A DNA stretch of 64,000 nucleotides from Actinomyces marmotae. Lineage in GTDB: Bacteria; Actinomycetota; Actinomycetes; Actinomycetales; Actinomycetaceae. Under the pieces are notes generated by a model. That model saw only the letters and a program-made list of their open reading frames with translations, did no database searches and was not told the origin of the DNA. How positions within the stretch are numbered: the stretch's first letter is position 1; each line of letters opens with the position of its first letter. A program made the position numbers and the translations under genes. Positions 27,939 through 37,254 of the stretch are shown here, one piece after another. The DNA lies in assembly GCF_013177295.1 (NCBI RefSeq), contig NZ_CP053642.1:1674001-1738000 (forward strand), read 5' to 3'.

Positions 27939-29717
27939 TCACTCCTCCTCCCACGCCGGGCTCATGCCCAGGGCGTGCTGAATCTCGTCATTGGACACGC
28001 CCGCGGCGACCATCGGCCACACCTGGGCGTCGGCCGAGCAGATGAAGTCGACGACGACGGGGCGGTCGTTGATGGCGTTGGCCTGAGCGATGACGTCATC
28101 GAGGTCCTCCAGGCGCTCGCAGCGCAGGCCCACCGCGCCGTAGGCCTGCGCCAAGGCCACGAAGTCTGGGACGCGCCGGGTTCCGGAGCCGGTGTGCAGG
28201 TCCGTGTTGGAGTAGCGCTGCCCGTAGAAGAGAGTCTGCCACTGGCGCACCATGCCCAGGGAGGAGTTGTTGATGATGGCGACCTTGATGGGTATGTCGT
28301 TGAGGACGCAGGTGGCGAGCTCCTGGTTGGTCATCTGGAAGCAGCCGTCGCCGTCGATGAGCCAGACGGGGCGGTCGGGCCGGCCGAGCTTGGCGCCCAT
28401 GGCGGCGGGCACACCGTACCCCATGGTGCCGGCCCCCGCCGAGGTGAGCCAGGACCGAGGCTGGTTGAAGCCCAGGAAATGCGCGGCCCACATCTGGTGC
28501 TGCCCGACGCCGGTGGCCCAGATCGTGTCCCTGGGGGCGCCGGCGGCCAGGTGGGTGATGACCTCCTGGGGCTGGAGGACGCCGTCGTCGGTGTCGGTCC
28601 AGGCAATGGGGTAGCGGCGGCGGACATCGGCGACCTCGGCCACCCAGGGCTCCAGGCTCACGCGCTCCTCGCCCTGCGCGGCGATCGCCGCGGTGAGCGC
28701 GGGGACGACATCGAGGAGGTCGCCGACGATGGGCACGTCCGCGGTGCGGATCTTAGAGATCTCAGCGGGGTCGATGTCGACATGGATGACGGCGGCGCGC
28801 CGGGCGAAGGTGTCGGGCCTGCCCGTGACGCGGTCGTCGAAGCGCGCGCCGAGGCTGACGACGACGTCCGCCCTCTGGAGGGCCCCGACGGCGGGCACGG
28901 TGCCGTGCATTCCCGGCATCCCCAGGTGGAGGGGGTGGTCGGTGGGCATGATGTCCAACGCGGTGAGCGTGGTGACGAAGGGGGCGCCGAGGGTGTCGAT
29001 GAGCTCGGTGAGCGCCTCGGTGGCGATGCCCGCCCGGGCCAGGCCCCCGCCGAGGTAGAGGACGGGGCGCTGCGCGTGGGCGAGGACCTCGGCGGCCTGC
29101 TCGATGCGCCGCTGGTTGGGGCGCCCGGGAAGGCTGTAGCCGGGCAGGCTCAGCCGGGGCGGCCAGCGGAACTCAGCGGTGCCCACCTGGGCGTCCTTGG
29201 TGACGTCGACGACGACGGGGCCCGGGCGCCCGGTGGAGGCCAGGTGGAAGGCCTCGGCGATGCGCTCGGGGATCTCCGCGGGATCGGACACCAGGAAGGA
29301 GTGCTTGACGAAGGGCATCGTCGAGCCGATCACGTCCGCCTCCTGGAAGGCGTCGGTCCCGATGGAGCCCGCGCTCACCTGCCCCGTGATGGCGACCATG
29401 GGCACGGAGTCCATGTGCGCGTCGCCGATGGGGGTGATGAGGTTGGTCGCCCCGGGACCGGAGGTGGCCACGCACACGCCCGGCCTCCCGGTGGCCAGGG
29501 CGTAGCCCTGGGCCGCGTGCCCGGCGCCCTGCTCGTGGCGCACGAGGACGTGGCGGATCCTGGAACTGGCCAGCAGTGGATCGTAGAAGGGGAGGATCGC
29601 GCCGCCCGGCATGCCGAAGATATCGGTGACCCCGAGCTCCTCCAGAGAGCGCACGAGGGCCTCTGCTCCCGTCATCACCTCGGGGACGGCCGCGTTCGGG
29701 GTGTCCTGGCGCGCCAT
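27939..29717 (-). CDS. ilvB: Acetolactate synthase large (catalytic) subunit
   Basis: A 592-aa ThDP/FAD enzyme making acetolactate or acetohydroxybutyrate. The ThDP-activating Glu is in [15 protein letters not shown]. The FAD-region [12 protein letters not shown] and the ThDP/Mg motif [14 protein letters not shown] with [13 protein letters not shown] are all present. Two adjacent ATGs occur; the second (29717) has GGAGG at ideal spacing. The frame is open to 29795 but lacks family similarity there. It is first in ilvBNC. Confidence 0.96.
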   Translation of the reverse strand: MARQDTPNAAVPEVMTGAEALVRSLEELGVTDIFGMPGGAILPFYDPLLASSRIRHVLVRHEQGAGHAAQGYALATGRPGVCVATSGPGATNLITPIGDAHMDSVPMVAITGQVSAGSIGTDAFQEADVIGSTMPFVKHSFLVSDPAEIPERIAEAFHLASTGRPGPVVVDVTKDAQVGTAEFRWPPRLSLPGYSLPGRPNQRRIEQAAEVLAHAQRPVLYLGGGLARAGIATEALTELIDTLGAPFVTTLTALDIMPTDHPLHLGMPGMHGTVPAVGALQRADVVVSLGARFDDRVTGRPDTFARRAAVIHVDIDPAEISKIRTADVPIVGDLLDVVPALTAAIAAQGEERVSLEPWVAEVADVRRRYPIAWTDTDDGVLQPQEVITHLAAGAPRDTIWATGVGQHQMWAAHFLGFNQPRSWLTSAGAGTMGYGVPAAMGAKLGRPDRPVWLIDGDGCFQMTNQELATCVLNDIPIKVAIINNSSLGMVRQWQTLFYGQRYSNTDLHTGSGTRRVPDFVALAQAYGAVGLRCERLEDLDDVIAQANAINDRPVVVDFICSADAQVWPMVAAGVSNDEIQHALGMSPAWEEE

Positions 29718-29989
29718 CATCGCCCTCCAATCGGTCGGTCCTCCCGGCGCGGCGCCGGCTGGGACCACCGTATGGCAGTCCACGAGGCGAGTCATATCAG
29801 AGACCGATCATCTCACATCATGGAATCACGGGTGGCGGGAGGGGCATGTGTCCCGGTCAGGCCGCATCCCGGGCGCTGTGCCTTTGGTCCGTCATCAGAC
29901 ATGGTCCCGTTAATGAGAGAATGTCCGGGCATCCGCCGGCGCGACCGGCGGGCAGGGGGCATCGCCGCCCCGGACATGACCGCTTCTCA

Positions 29990-31654
29990 ATGACGACCCT
30001 GCGCGCCGAGGCCGGGCAGGACCGGAAGGCTACGATCATCGTGACCCACGGACTACTCACCCATCTGGCCGAGAACCCCGTTCTCGTGCTGTTCCTGCTC
30101 ATCGGGCTGGGGATGCTCGTCGGCCATGCGAAGGTGCGCGGAGTCAGCCTGGGGGCGGCCGCCGTCCTCTTCGCGGGCATCGCCCTGGCCGCCTGGGGGA
30201 TCTCCCAGCAGGTCGAGATCACGATCCCTGCCCCGCTGGGGACGCTCGGCCTGGCGATCTTCACCTTCGCCATCGGCATCCAATCGGGCCCCAACTTCTT
30301 CCACGTGCTGCGCACCGCGGCGGGGCCCCTGGCGCTCATGCTGCTGTTCTTCGTCGTGGCCGCGGGCGCCGGCCTGGGACTGGGCCACGTCCTGGGCATG
30401 GACTCCGCCCAGATCGCCGGCACCTTCGCCGGAGCGCTCACCAACACGCCGGCGCTGGCCGCCGCGGGCAACGCCGCCACGCTCTCGGGGAATCCCGAGG
30501 GCGCCGCGATCGCCACGGTCGGCTACGCCGTCGCCTACCTGTACGGCGTCATCGGGATGCTGTTCTTCACCCTCCTGGCCCTGCGCTACCGCAGCTCGGA
30601 CCGCGACAAGCCCTCCCCCCTGGCCAACCGCACGATCCGCGTGGAGCGCTCCGACGGCCCGATGATCGCCGACATCGCCACCAGGATCTCCGGGGAGCTC
30701 AAGTTCTCGCGCCTCAGGCGCGGTGAGACCGGGCCGATCACCCGCCCCTCGGGCGAGGACCGCGTCTTCAAGGACGATCTGGTGACCGTTGTCGGCAGCC
30801 AGGACGCCGTCAACCAGGTCATCAAGGAGCTGGGGCACGGCTCATCGCACTCCCTCATCGAGGACCGCAAGTACCTCGACTTCCGGCGCATCACCGTCTC
30901 GGACCCGAAGCTCGCCGGCCACACCGTCGCCGATCTCGACATCGACCGCCGCTTCGGCGCGACGATCTCGCGCGTGCGGCGCGGCGACGTCGACATGGTC
31001 GGCACCCCGGACCTGGTCCTCCAGCAGGGGGACCGCGTGCGCGTCGTCGCCCCCACCGGGCGGATAGCCGAGGTGTCGAAGTTCTTCGGGGACTCCGCGC
31101 GGGGCCTGTCCTCGATCAATCCCATCGCGCTCGGCCTGGGCATGGCCCTGGGCATCGTCATCGGCGAGTGGGAGATCCTCACCCCCACCGGCGCCACCTT
31201 CTCCATCGGCTCGGCGGCGGGCACGCTCCTCGTCGGGCTCGTGTTCGGCCGGATCGGGCGCATCAAGAGTTTCGTGACCGCGATCCCCTTCACCGCCACG
31301 GCCGTTCTCGCGGAGTTCGGGCTTCTGGTCTTCCTCGCCCAGGCCGGCACGAAGGCGGGCGGCCAGATCGCCGATGCCTTCACCGGCGGCGACTGGTGGA
31401 AAATCCTGCTCACCGGGTTCGTCATCACGACGATCGTCGGGATGGGCCTGTACGCCTCGATGCGCTGGATCGTGAAGATGGGCGGGACGCGCCTGTCCGG
31501 GCTCATCGGCGGGGCGCAGACGCAGCCGGCGGTCCTGGCCTTCGCCAACGAGCGCACCGGGGCCGACCCCCGGGTGGCCCTGGGGTACGCGATGGTCTAC
31601 CCCGTGGCCATGATCGTGAAGATCCTCATGGCGCAGATCCTCGGGGGCCTGTGA
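29990..31654 (+). CDS. AspT/YidE/YbjL-family transporter with two TrkA-C domains
   Basis: A 554-aa inner-membrane protein. About five N-terminal helices (from ENPVLVLFLLIGLGMLVGHA) and a second membrane block (GLGMALGIVIGEW onward) are split by a cytoplasmic region near residues 210-370. That region has two RCK/TrkA-C-like repeats (FKDDLVTVVGSQDAV and LQQGDRVRVVAPTGRI). This is the duplicated AAE exchanger architecture. The substrate could be an amino acid or dicarboxylate and is unknown here. ATG at 29990 lacks a ribosome-binding site; GTG at 30041, preceded by GGAAGG, is a real alternative. Confidence 0.85.
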   Translation: MTTLRAEAGQDRKATIIVTHGLLTHLAENPVLVLFLLIGLGMLVGHAKVRGVSLGAAAVLFAGIALAAWGISQQVEITIPAPLGTLGLAIFTFAIGIQSGPNFFHVLRTAAGPLALMLLFFVVAAGAGLGLGHVLGMDSAQIAGTFAGALTNTPALAAAGNAATLSGNPEGAAIATVGYAVAYLYGVIGMLFFTLLALRYRSSDRDKPSPLANRTIRVERSDGPMIADIATRISGELKFSRLRRGETGPITRPSGEDRVFKDDLVTVVGSQDAVNQVIKELGHGSSHSLIEDRKYLDFRRITVSDPKLAGHTVADLDIDRRFGATISRVRRGDVDMVGTPDLVLQQGDRVRVVAPTGRIAEVSKFFGDSARGLSSINPIALGLGMALGIVIGEWEILTPTGATFSIGSAAGTLLVGLVFGRIGRIKSFVTAIPFTATAVLAEFGLLVFLAQAGTKAGGQIADAFTGGDWWKILLTGFVITTIVGMGLYASMRWIVKMGGTRLSGLIGGAQTQPAVLAFANERTGADPRVALGYAMVYPVAMIVKILMAQILGGL

Positions 31655-31670
31655 GGCGCGGCCCGCGGGC

Positions 31671-31717
31671 ACGATGAGGGCCCGGGCTCACTCATGGTGG
31701 GCCCGGGCCCTCATCGT
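31671..31717. terminator. Bidirectional terminator between convergent transporter genes
   Basis: Perfect 17-bp arms at 31671-31687 and 31701-31717 with a 13-nt loop. It lies between the stops of the AspT-type and ThrE-type genes and suits both strands. Confidence 0.75.
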
Positions 31718-31745
31718 CAGCGCTTGGCGCCGGCGCGCTCCGCTC

Positions 31746-33098
31746 TCAATCGCCCTCGGGCTCCGGCAGCTCGATCATGCCCGAGGTGGGCACGTCGTGG
31801 CGCCAGTTGCGGTCCGTCATGATGCGGGCCAGCGCGAGGCCCACGCCGATGGCGATGATGACGAAGAGGACCTCCGCGATGCTGGCGGCCGCCTGACCGA
31901 CGGCCACCCGCCTGTCGACCGTGTGGTCGTTGAGCGCGGAGATCGCGCGGTAGAAGGGGACGCCGGGAATCATGATGACGACCGCTGGCACGGACAGCGC
32001 CACGCGGGACAGGGAGGCCCGTGAGACGAAGGCCTGGGCGAGCAGGCCGATGGCGACGGCGGCCAGCCCCACGGCCATCTGCCACGGAACCTCGTGAACG
32101 TCGGTGAGGACGAGCCTGCCAGTGTTCGCCACGGCCCCGATGATCGCGGAGATGAGGCAGGCGCGCGCCCGGGCGTTGAACAGGATGGCGAAGCCGTAGG
32201 CGGCGACGAAGGAGCACAGGAGGCGGAGGCCGTAGAGGAGCGGTCCCTCGGGCGTGGGGGCCGGCGTGCCGTTGACGTCCCAGTCGGCGATGGAGGTGAC
32301 GGTCCAGACGGCGACGCCGGCCGCCATCATGACCATGACGACGTAGGACATGCGGGACACCGCGGAGGAGAAGTCCTGGCGGAACAGGTCGAGCATGGCG
32401 GTGACCATGGGGAAGCCGGGGATGAGGAAGAGGATCGCGGAGATGATCCCGCCCTGGTGCCCTGCGGAGATGATCCCGGCGGCGCTGAGCCCGCCGATGA
32501 CCACCATGTAGAGGGTGGACGCGATGACGCCGCTGACGAGCCAGGTGTAGAAGTGCTGCATGTGGCGTACAAGCATGGCCCGGCGCGCCGCCTGTCCGAG
32601 CGCGGCGGCGAAGAGCACCGCGAGGCACTCGGCCCATCCTCCCTTGTTGAGGAAGCAGAACCCGGCGCAGGCGATCCCGGAGGCCAGGGCATTGGTGATG
32701 GGGCCGTACAGCCCGCGCATCGACTCGACCTCGGTGAGCTTGGCCTCGAGGACCTCGACGCGCTCGTGCGCGCGCAGATCGTGGACGATGCGGCGCAGCG
32801 CTTCGAGCCGATCGACATTGACGCCGACGCGGCGCACCTCGGCGGCCTCCGTGCGGAAGCGCTCCCCCTCGTAGGAGGAGGTGACGAGTTCCGTCATGGT
32901 GACGGTGGCCTGGTGGCGGTCGATGCCGACGGCGGAGGCGGCCCTGGCCATCGCCGACTTCACCCGGTAGGAGCCGGCTCCAGCGGCGAGCATAAGCTTG
33001 CCGAGGTGGAGGACCACCTCGGACTGCTGCATCAACCTGTCGGCGTCGAGGCCGGATCGGAGGCCGTGAGTATCGTTAGGGAGAGGCGTCTCATTCAC
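31746..33098 (-). CDS. ThrE-type threonine/serine exporter family protein
   Basis: About 450 aa with the ThrE layout. A cytoplasmic N-terminal part (LGKLMLAAGAGSYRVKSAM, DRHQATVTMTELVTSSY) is followed by about ten hydrophobic helices forming the DUF1212 and DUF3815 halves in one chain. Family members export Thr and Ser in Corynebacterium. The start is uncertain. GTG at 33098 is used here; GTG at 33170 and ATG at 33032 are alternatives, none with a good ribosome-binding site. It is divergent from the LacI-type regulator. Confidence 0.8.
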   Translation of the reverse strand: MNETPLPNDTHGLRSGLDADRLMQQSEVVLHLGKLMLAAGAGSYRVKSAMARAASAVGIDRHQATVTMTELVTSSYEGERFRTEAAEVRRVGVNVDRLEALRRIVHDLRAHERVEVLEAKLTEVESMRGLYGPITNALASGIACAGFCFLNKGGWAECLAVLFAAALGQAARRAMLVRHMQHFYTWLVSGVIASTLYMVVIGGLSAAGIISAGHQGGIISAILFLIPGFPMVTAMLDLFRQDFSSAVSRMSYVVMVMMAAGVAVWTVTSIADWDVNGTPAPTPEGPLLYGLRLLCSFVAAYGFAILFNARARACLISAIIGAVANTGRLVLTDVHEVPWQMAVGLAAVAIGLLAQAFVSRASLSRVALSVPAVVIMIPGVPFYRAISALNDHTVDRRVAVGQAAASIAEVLFVIIAIGVGLALARIMTDRNWRHDVPTSGMIELPEPEGD

Positions 33099-33203
33099 GG
33101 CGTTATGCTGCCTGACGCCGCTGGCCCGGGCGGGGCCCGAAGGCCCAGAGAGTCGCGTGGCGCTGAGCACGTCCCCCCATGGGGCGCCGGGGCGCGGGGC
33201 GGA

Positions 33204-33209
33204 TTGACA
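33204..33209 (+). promoter_or_regulatory. -35 hexamer (TTGACA) of the LacI-type regulator gene
   Basis: A consensus TTGACA lies 30 bases upstream of the regulator ATG. The -10 is unclear; CATATG at 33230-33235 is 20 bases away. If this promoter is used, the leader would be very short or absent. Confidence 0.4.
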
Positions 33210-33239
33210 GCGCGTTGGGGCCCTGGTGCCATATGGGGC

Positions 33240-34298
33240 ATGACAGGCAACGAGAGGCAGTCACGTGCTCGCGCCGCGGATGTGGCGGCCGCCGCGGGGG
33301 TGTCGACGACCGCCGTGTCCTTCGTGCTCAATGGCCGCGACGAGGGCAATATCTCGCCCGCGACGCGGGAGCGCGTCCTACGAGCGGCGCAGGAGCTCGG
33401 CTACCGCCCCAACCATGTCGCGCAGAGCCTGCGGCGGAACTCGACCAGGTCGATCGGGCTGGTCACGGACGCGTTCGCATCCTCGCCCTTCGGGGGAAGG
33501 CTCCTCTCCGCGGCCACTGAGGAGGCCAACTCCGCCGGCGAGGCCCTGCTCATGATGGACCTCGGTGGCCGCATGGATCGGGCCGCGGAGGCGATCGAGG
33601 CCCTGGAGAGCCGCCAGGTCGATGCCATCATCTACGCGACGATGGGCTTCACCGAGCTCGATGAGCCCCCGGCGTCCCGCCTCCCCCTCGTGCTCGCCAA
33701 CTGCGTCGCGCGCCGCGGCTCCAGGCCCTCGGTGAGCCCCGACGACGCCGGTGGGGCCACCGCCGCCCTCGAGCATCTGGCGGGCCTTGGCCATCGGCGC
33801 GTGGCGATGCTGGGAGGGCACTTCTCCCCCGGCGCGCGGCCGGCCGACGTCGGGAACGTCTCGGGACCGATCCGCTGGCGCGCGTTCCGGGCCGCGGCCG
33901 AGCGCAGGGGGATCGATGCCCGGCTCGTCGGCCGGGGGTGGATGATCGACGATGGCTACACCGCCGCGATGGAGGCCCTCGGCCTGCCGGAGTCGCAGCG
34001 GCCGACGGCGCTCTTCGCCGCCTGTGACCGAGTCGCGGCCGGGGCGCTGCTGGCGGCCGCGCGCCTGGGGATCTCGGTTCCCGATGATCTGTCGATCATC
34101 GGCTTCGACGATCAGGAGGCGCTGGCGGAGAGCCTCGTCCCGCCGCTGACCACTGTCGCCCTCCCCCACGCCCTCATGGGCTCCACCTCGGTCGCGATGG
34201 CCTTGGAGGCTGTCCGGGGGGAGGCGCCCGGCCCGTCCCATCGCGTCCTGGAGTGCCCTGTCATGGTCCGCGGCTCGACGGCGCCTCCCCGGCCGTGA
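33240..34298 (+). CDS. LacI/GalR-family transcriptional regulator
   Basis: A 352-aa DNA-binding repressor. The N-terminal helix-turn-helix is ADVAAAAGVSTTAVSFVLNG, with a hinge ending RPNHVAQSLRRNSTRSIGLV. The periplasmic-binding-protein-like sensor domain ends with DLSIIGFDDQEALAESLVPPLTTV. It is convergent with the GH32/ABC operon. The palindrome at 38654-38669 in that operon's promoter is the natural candidate operator. The inducer is probably a fructoside or product of the GH32 enzyme, by inference. Confidence 0.92.
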   Translation: MTGNERQSRARAADVAAAAGVSTTAVSFVLNGRDEGNISPATRERVLRAAQELGYRPNHVAQSLRRNSTRSIGLVTDAFASSPFGGRLLSAATEEANSAGEALLMMDLGGRMDRAAEAIEALESRQVDAIIYATMGFTELDEPPASRLPLVLANCVARRGSRPSVSPDDAGGATAALEHLAGLGHRRVAMLGGHFSPGARPADVGNVSGPIRWRAFRAAAERRGIDARLVGRGWMIDDGYTAAMEALGLPESQRPTALFAACDRVAAGALLAAARLGISVPDDLSIIGFDDQEALAESLVPPLTTVALPHALMGSTSVAMALEAVRGEAPGPSHRVLECPVMVRGSTAPPRP

Positions 34299-34335
34299 CG
34301 ATCGCCGTCGAGTCGGCGGCTCCTGCGCGAGGCCC

Positions 34336-35547
34336 TCAGGGGACTCGCGGGATGATGGCCTGGGCCCTGGCGGTCCCATCGGTGGCGCAGCGCAGCTCCC
34401 ATGGCTCGTCATGCCTCCATGTCGCGGGGATCCCCGAATGGCGGTAGAGCTCGAGCACGGCGCCGTCGACCCAGACCTGGTCCCCTGGGGACAGGTCGAC
34501 CACCCCCCGGGCGGGGTGGCTGAGCCGCGCGCCGTCCCCGAGGACGTCGATCGCCCAGCGCCGATCGGCGAGCACGGTCCGCCCAGCCGGTAGCGCGCTG
34601 GCATCCCCGATGAGGGCGGTGGCCGCGCCCGGATCGATCCTGGAGCGGACCTCGCCGCCGGCCAACGACAGGCGTCGGGGAAGACTGAGGCAACCCGAGT
34701 GGTCGCGTACCGCTGGGTCCTGGTCCGGCTGGCGCACCCAGCCGAGGAGAAGCGGATCGGCATCCGTGAGCGCGACCTGCGGGGCGTAGAGATCGGCGCC
34801 GTCGTCGAGGATGTGAGCGCTCTCGGCGATGAAGCGGAGCCGACCGTCCCTCTCCACGAGGTCGCCAATGGCGGCGACGACCTCGCACAGCCGCCCCTGG
34901 TAGTTGAGGGAGACGATCAGGACCCAGCGCCCGCCGAGCGGGAACAACTGGGGGCACTCCCATATGTCGGCGCTCCCGATCCGCCTGAGCAGGGGGTCGT
35001 CGTCGACGAGCAACCCGATGTAGCGCCAGTCGGTCTCGCGCTCGCGGTCGAACAGGGCGATGGCGGGGCCGCCGTCGGCCAGACCCGCCCCGAGCACCGC
35101 CAGCCGGCGGCCCTGGTGCTCCAGCACGTACGGGTCGCGCATGATGACGATGCCGTCGGAACTCGGGGTGCGCCCCACGACGACCGGCGGCCCCCAGTCG
35201 CGCAGGTCGGGGCTGCCCCAGCGCAGGCAGATCGTTGAGACGGCCGAGGAGTCCACGACTCCGGAGTACGCGACGGCGGGCCGGTCGTGCCCGGGCACGA
35301 ACACCCCCGACCAGCAGCCGAAGGAGTCGGGCCCGCCGGGCGTCGGTGAGAAGGCGATGGGCTCATCCTCCCAGTGGGCCAGATCCCTGCTGGTGGCGTG
35401 GCCCCAGGAGATGTGGCCGTGGGCGGGGGCGAGTGGGTTGTGCTGGTAGAACACGTGCCAGACGCCGTCGACGCGGGTGATGCCGTTGGGGTCGTTGAGC
35501 CATCCCCTCGCGGGGCGCAGGTGGTAGCTCGTGGTGGGGGCGGCCAT
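34336..35547 (-). CDS. Glycoside hydrolase family 32 (intracellular beta-fructofuranosidase)
   Basis: A 403-aa enzyme splitting sucrose or fructo-oligosaccharides. The nucleophile motif WLNDPNG is at residues 16-22 (Asp19), FYQHNP follows, then WGHATSRDLAHWE, MRDPYVL near 136 and the acid/base motif WECPQLF near 194. There is no signal peptide, so it acts on imported sugar. The ATG at 35547 has GAGGAGG upstream. It lies 14 bp after the permease gene as the last gene of the uptake operon. Confidence 0.93.
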   Translation of the reverse strand: MAAPTTSYHLRPARGWLNDPNGITRVDGVWHVFYQHNPLAPAHGHISWGHATSRDLAHWEDEPIAFSPTPGGPDSFGCWSGVFVPGHDRPAVAYSGVVDSSAVSTICLRWGSPDLRDWGPPVVVGRTPSSDGIVIMRDPYVLEHQGRRLAVLGAGLADGGPAIALFDRERETDWRYIGLLVDDDPLLRRIGSADIWECPQLFPLGGRWVLIVSLNYQGRLCEVVAAIGDLVERDGRLRFIAESAHILDDGADLYAPQVALTDADPLLLGWVRQPDQDPAVRDHSGCLSLPRRLSLAGGEVRSRIDPGAATALIGDASALPAGRTVLADRRWAIDVLGDGARLSHPARGVVDLSPGDQVWVDGAVLELYRHSGIPATWRHDEPWELRCATDGTARAQAIIPRVP

Positions 35548-35561
35548 TGTTCCAGTCCTCC

Positions 35562-36371
35562 TCATCGGTGCGATCCCGCCGTCAGCCCCTCGCGCAGCGT
35601 GCGCTGCCCGAAGGCGAAGACGAGGAACGCGGGGATCATTGAGATCACGACACCCGCCAGGACCGTGGCCACGGACCCCGTGCCCATATTGCCCTGGAGG
35701 GATACCAGTCCCAGGGGAAGGGTGAAGTTCTTCTCGCTGATCTCGAGGATCAGGGGGCGGAAGAACTCATTCCAGTGGAAATTGAAGGCCAGGATCCCCA
35801 CGATCGCCATTCCCGGCATCGCCAGGGGGGCGTAGATGGAGCGGAAGGTGCGCCACGGCCCCGCGCCGTCGAGCTCGGCCGCTTCCCCCAGCTCCGCGGG
35901 AAGCCCGAGGAAGTACTGGCGCATGAGGAAGGTCCCGAAGGCCGTGGGAATGGCCGGGAGGATGAGGGCGACGAGGGTATCGGCCAGGTGCATGCCCCGG
36001 ATCAGCATGAACACCGGCACGATCGTGACCTGCATCGGCACCATCATCGTAGCGAGGATGAAGGCGAACAGCATCTTCTTGCCCCGGAACTCGAACCGGG
36101 CGAAGACGTACCCGGCCATCGCGGCCGAGAGCATCTGCCCGAGGGCGATCGCGCCGGTGACGAGCACCGAGTTGAGGATGAGCAGCCACATGTCGACCTT
36201 CTCGAACACCGCCGAGTAGGAGGAGAGATCGAAGGAGCTGGGGATGATGGAGCCGTCGGCGGATAGCGACTCTGCGGGTGGCCGCATCGAGGCCAGGACC
36301 GTCCAGATCACTGGGGCGAGGGTGACCAGGCTCGCAAGGCCGAGAACTGCGTAGGTGGCGAGTTTCTTCAT
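35562..36371 (-). CDS. Carbohydrate ABC transporter permease (MalG/CUT1 type)
   Basis: A 269-aa permease with six helices. The EAA loop (ELGEAAELDGAGPWRTFRSIYAPLAMPG) contacts the ATPase. GAGGAG precedes the ATG. It lies 12 bp after the other permease and 14 bp before GH32. No ATPase gene is in the operon, as is common for CUT1 systems that share an MsiK-type ATPase. Confidence 0.92.
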   Translation of the reverse strand: MKKLATYAVLGLASLVTLAPVIWTVLASMRPPAESLSADGSIIPSSFDLSSYSAVFEKVDMWLLILNSVLVTGAIALGQMLSAAMAGYVFARFEFRGKKMLFAFILATMMVPMQVTIVPVFMLIRGMHLADTLVALILPAIPTAFGTFLMRQYFLGLPAELGEAAELDGAGPWRTFRSIYAPLAMPGMAIVGILAFNFHWNEFFRPLILEISEKNFTLPLGLVSLQGNMGTGSVATVLAGVVISMIPAFLVFAFGQRTLREGLTAGSHR

Positions 36372-36383
36372 GGGTCAGGCTCC

Positions 36384-37253
36384 TCAGCCGTAGAACACGA
36401 AACGTCGGGACAGGCGGAACTGCAAGGCTGTCACCAGCATGATGACGATGGTCAGGATCATCCCGATCGCGGAGGCCCTGCCGAACTGGAGCTGTTTGAA
36501 CGCCGACTCGTAGATCACCATGACCGCGGTGCGGGTGGAGTCCCCCGGGCCTCCTCGCGTGAGGACGTAGGGCTGGTCGAAGATCTGCAGGGCGGAGATG
36601 ATCGCCATGACGGAGGCGACCAGGGTTGTGGGGCTGACCAGTGGGAAGGTGATCCTCCAGAACTGCTTCCAGCCCGTGGCGCCGTCGACTTGGGCGGCCT
36701 CGTAGACATCCTTGGGGATGGAGGAGAGCCCGCCGAGGAACAACAGGAACGAGAACCCGAAGTTCTGCCACACGTAGACCAGGACGACGACCACCATGGC
36801 CCCACTGGTGGAGGTCAGCCAGGGGACGTTGGCGACGCCGAGCATGGAGAGCAGGTGGTTGACCAGGCCGAAGTTCTCATTGAACAAGTAGGTCATGATG
36901 ATGGAGACCGAGGCCGCGGACAGGATGAGGGGGAAGAAGAGCACCGAGCGGAAGAAGGACCTGGCCATGCTGGGCATCCTCGTATTGACGAGGACCGCCA
37001 GCCCCAGGGCAACCGCGAGTTGCAGGGTCACGGCGACGACGACGAAGCCGATGGTGTTGAGGAAGGAGACTCGGATCGTCGGGTCAGCGGCGATGCTGGC
37101 GAAGTTGTCCAGGCCGACGAACTTCGGGGGCGTGATGATGTCCCATGAGAAGAAGGCCAGGCCGATCGAGGCGAGGATCGGCAGGAAGCTGAAGACGCCC
37201 AAACCGATCACCGTGGGCGCGAGGAACAACCAGATCAGGACTTTCCGTTGCAT
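36384..37253 (-). CDS. Carbohydrate ABC transporter permease (MalF/CUT1 type)
   Basis: A 289-aa partner permease with six helices. Its EAA loop is DVYEAAQVDGATGWKQFWRITFPLVSP. The ATG is 1 bp after the stop of the binding-protein gene, so translation is probably coupled. Confidence 0.92.
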   Translation of the reverse strand: MQRKVLIWLFLAPTVIGLGVFSFLPILASIGLAFFSWDIITPPKFVGLDNFASIAADPTIRVSFLNTIGFVVVAVTLQLAVALGLAVLVNTRMPSMARSFFRSVLFFPLILSAASVSIIMTYLFNENFGLVNHLLSMLGVANVPWLTSTSGAMVVVVLVYVWQNFGFSFLLFLGGLSSIPKDVYEAAQVDGATGWKQFWRITFPLVSPTTLVASVMAIISALQIFDQPYVLTRGGPGDSTRTAVMVIYESAFKQLQFGRASAIGMILTIVIMLVTALQFRLSRRFVFYG

Positions 37254-37254
37254 G

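Noticed and set aside
29718..29990. Attenuator or leader peptide before ilvB (short frames reading MIGL and [11 protein letters not shown])
   Set aside because: The frames are tiny or in frame with ilvB, not clearly rich in Ile/Val/Leu, and no terminator/antiterminator pair with a T-run is seen.
27975..29993. A 672-codon plus-strand frame opposite ilvB
   Set aside because: It is a shadow; ilvB is unmistakable on the minus strand.
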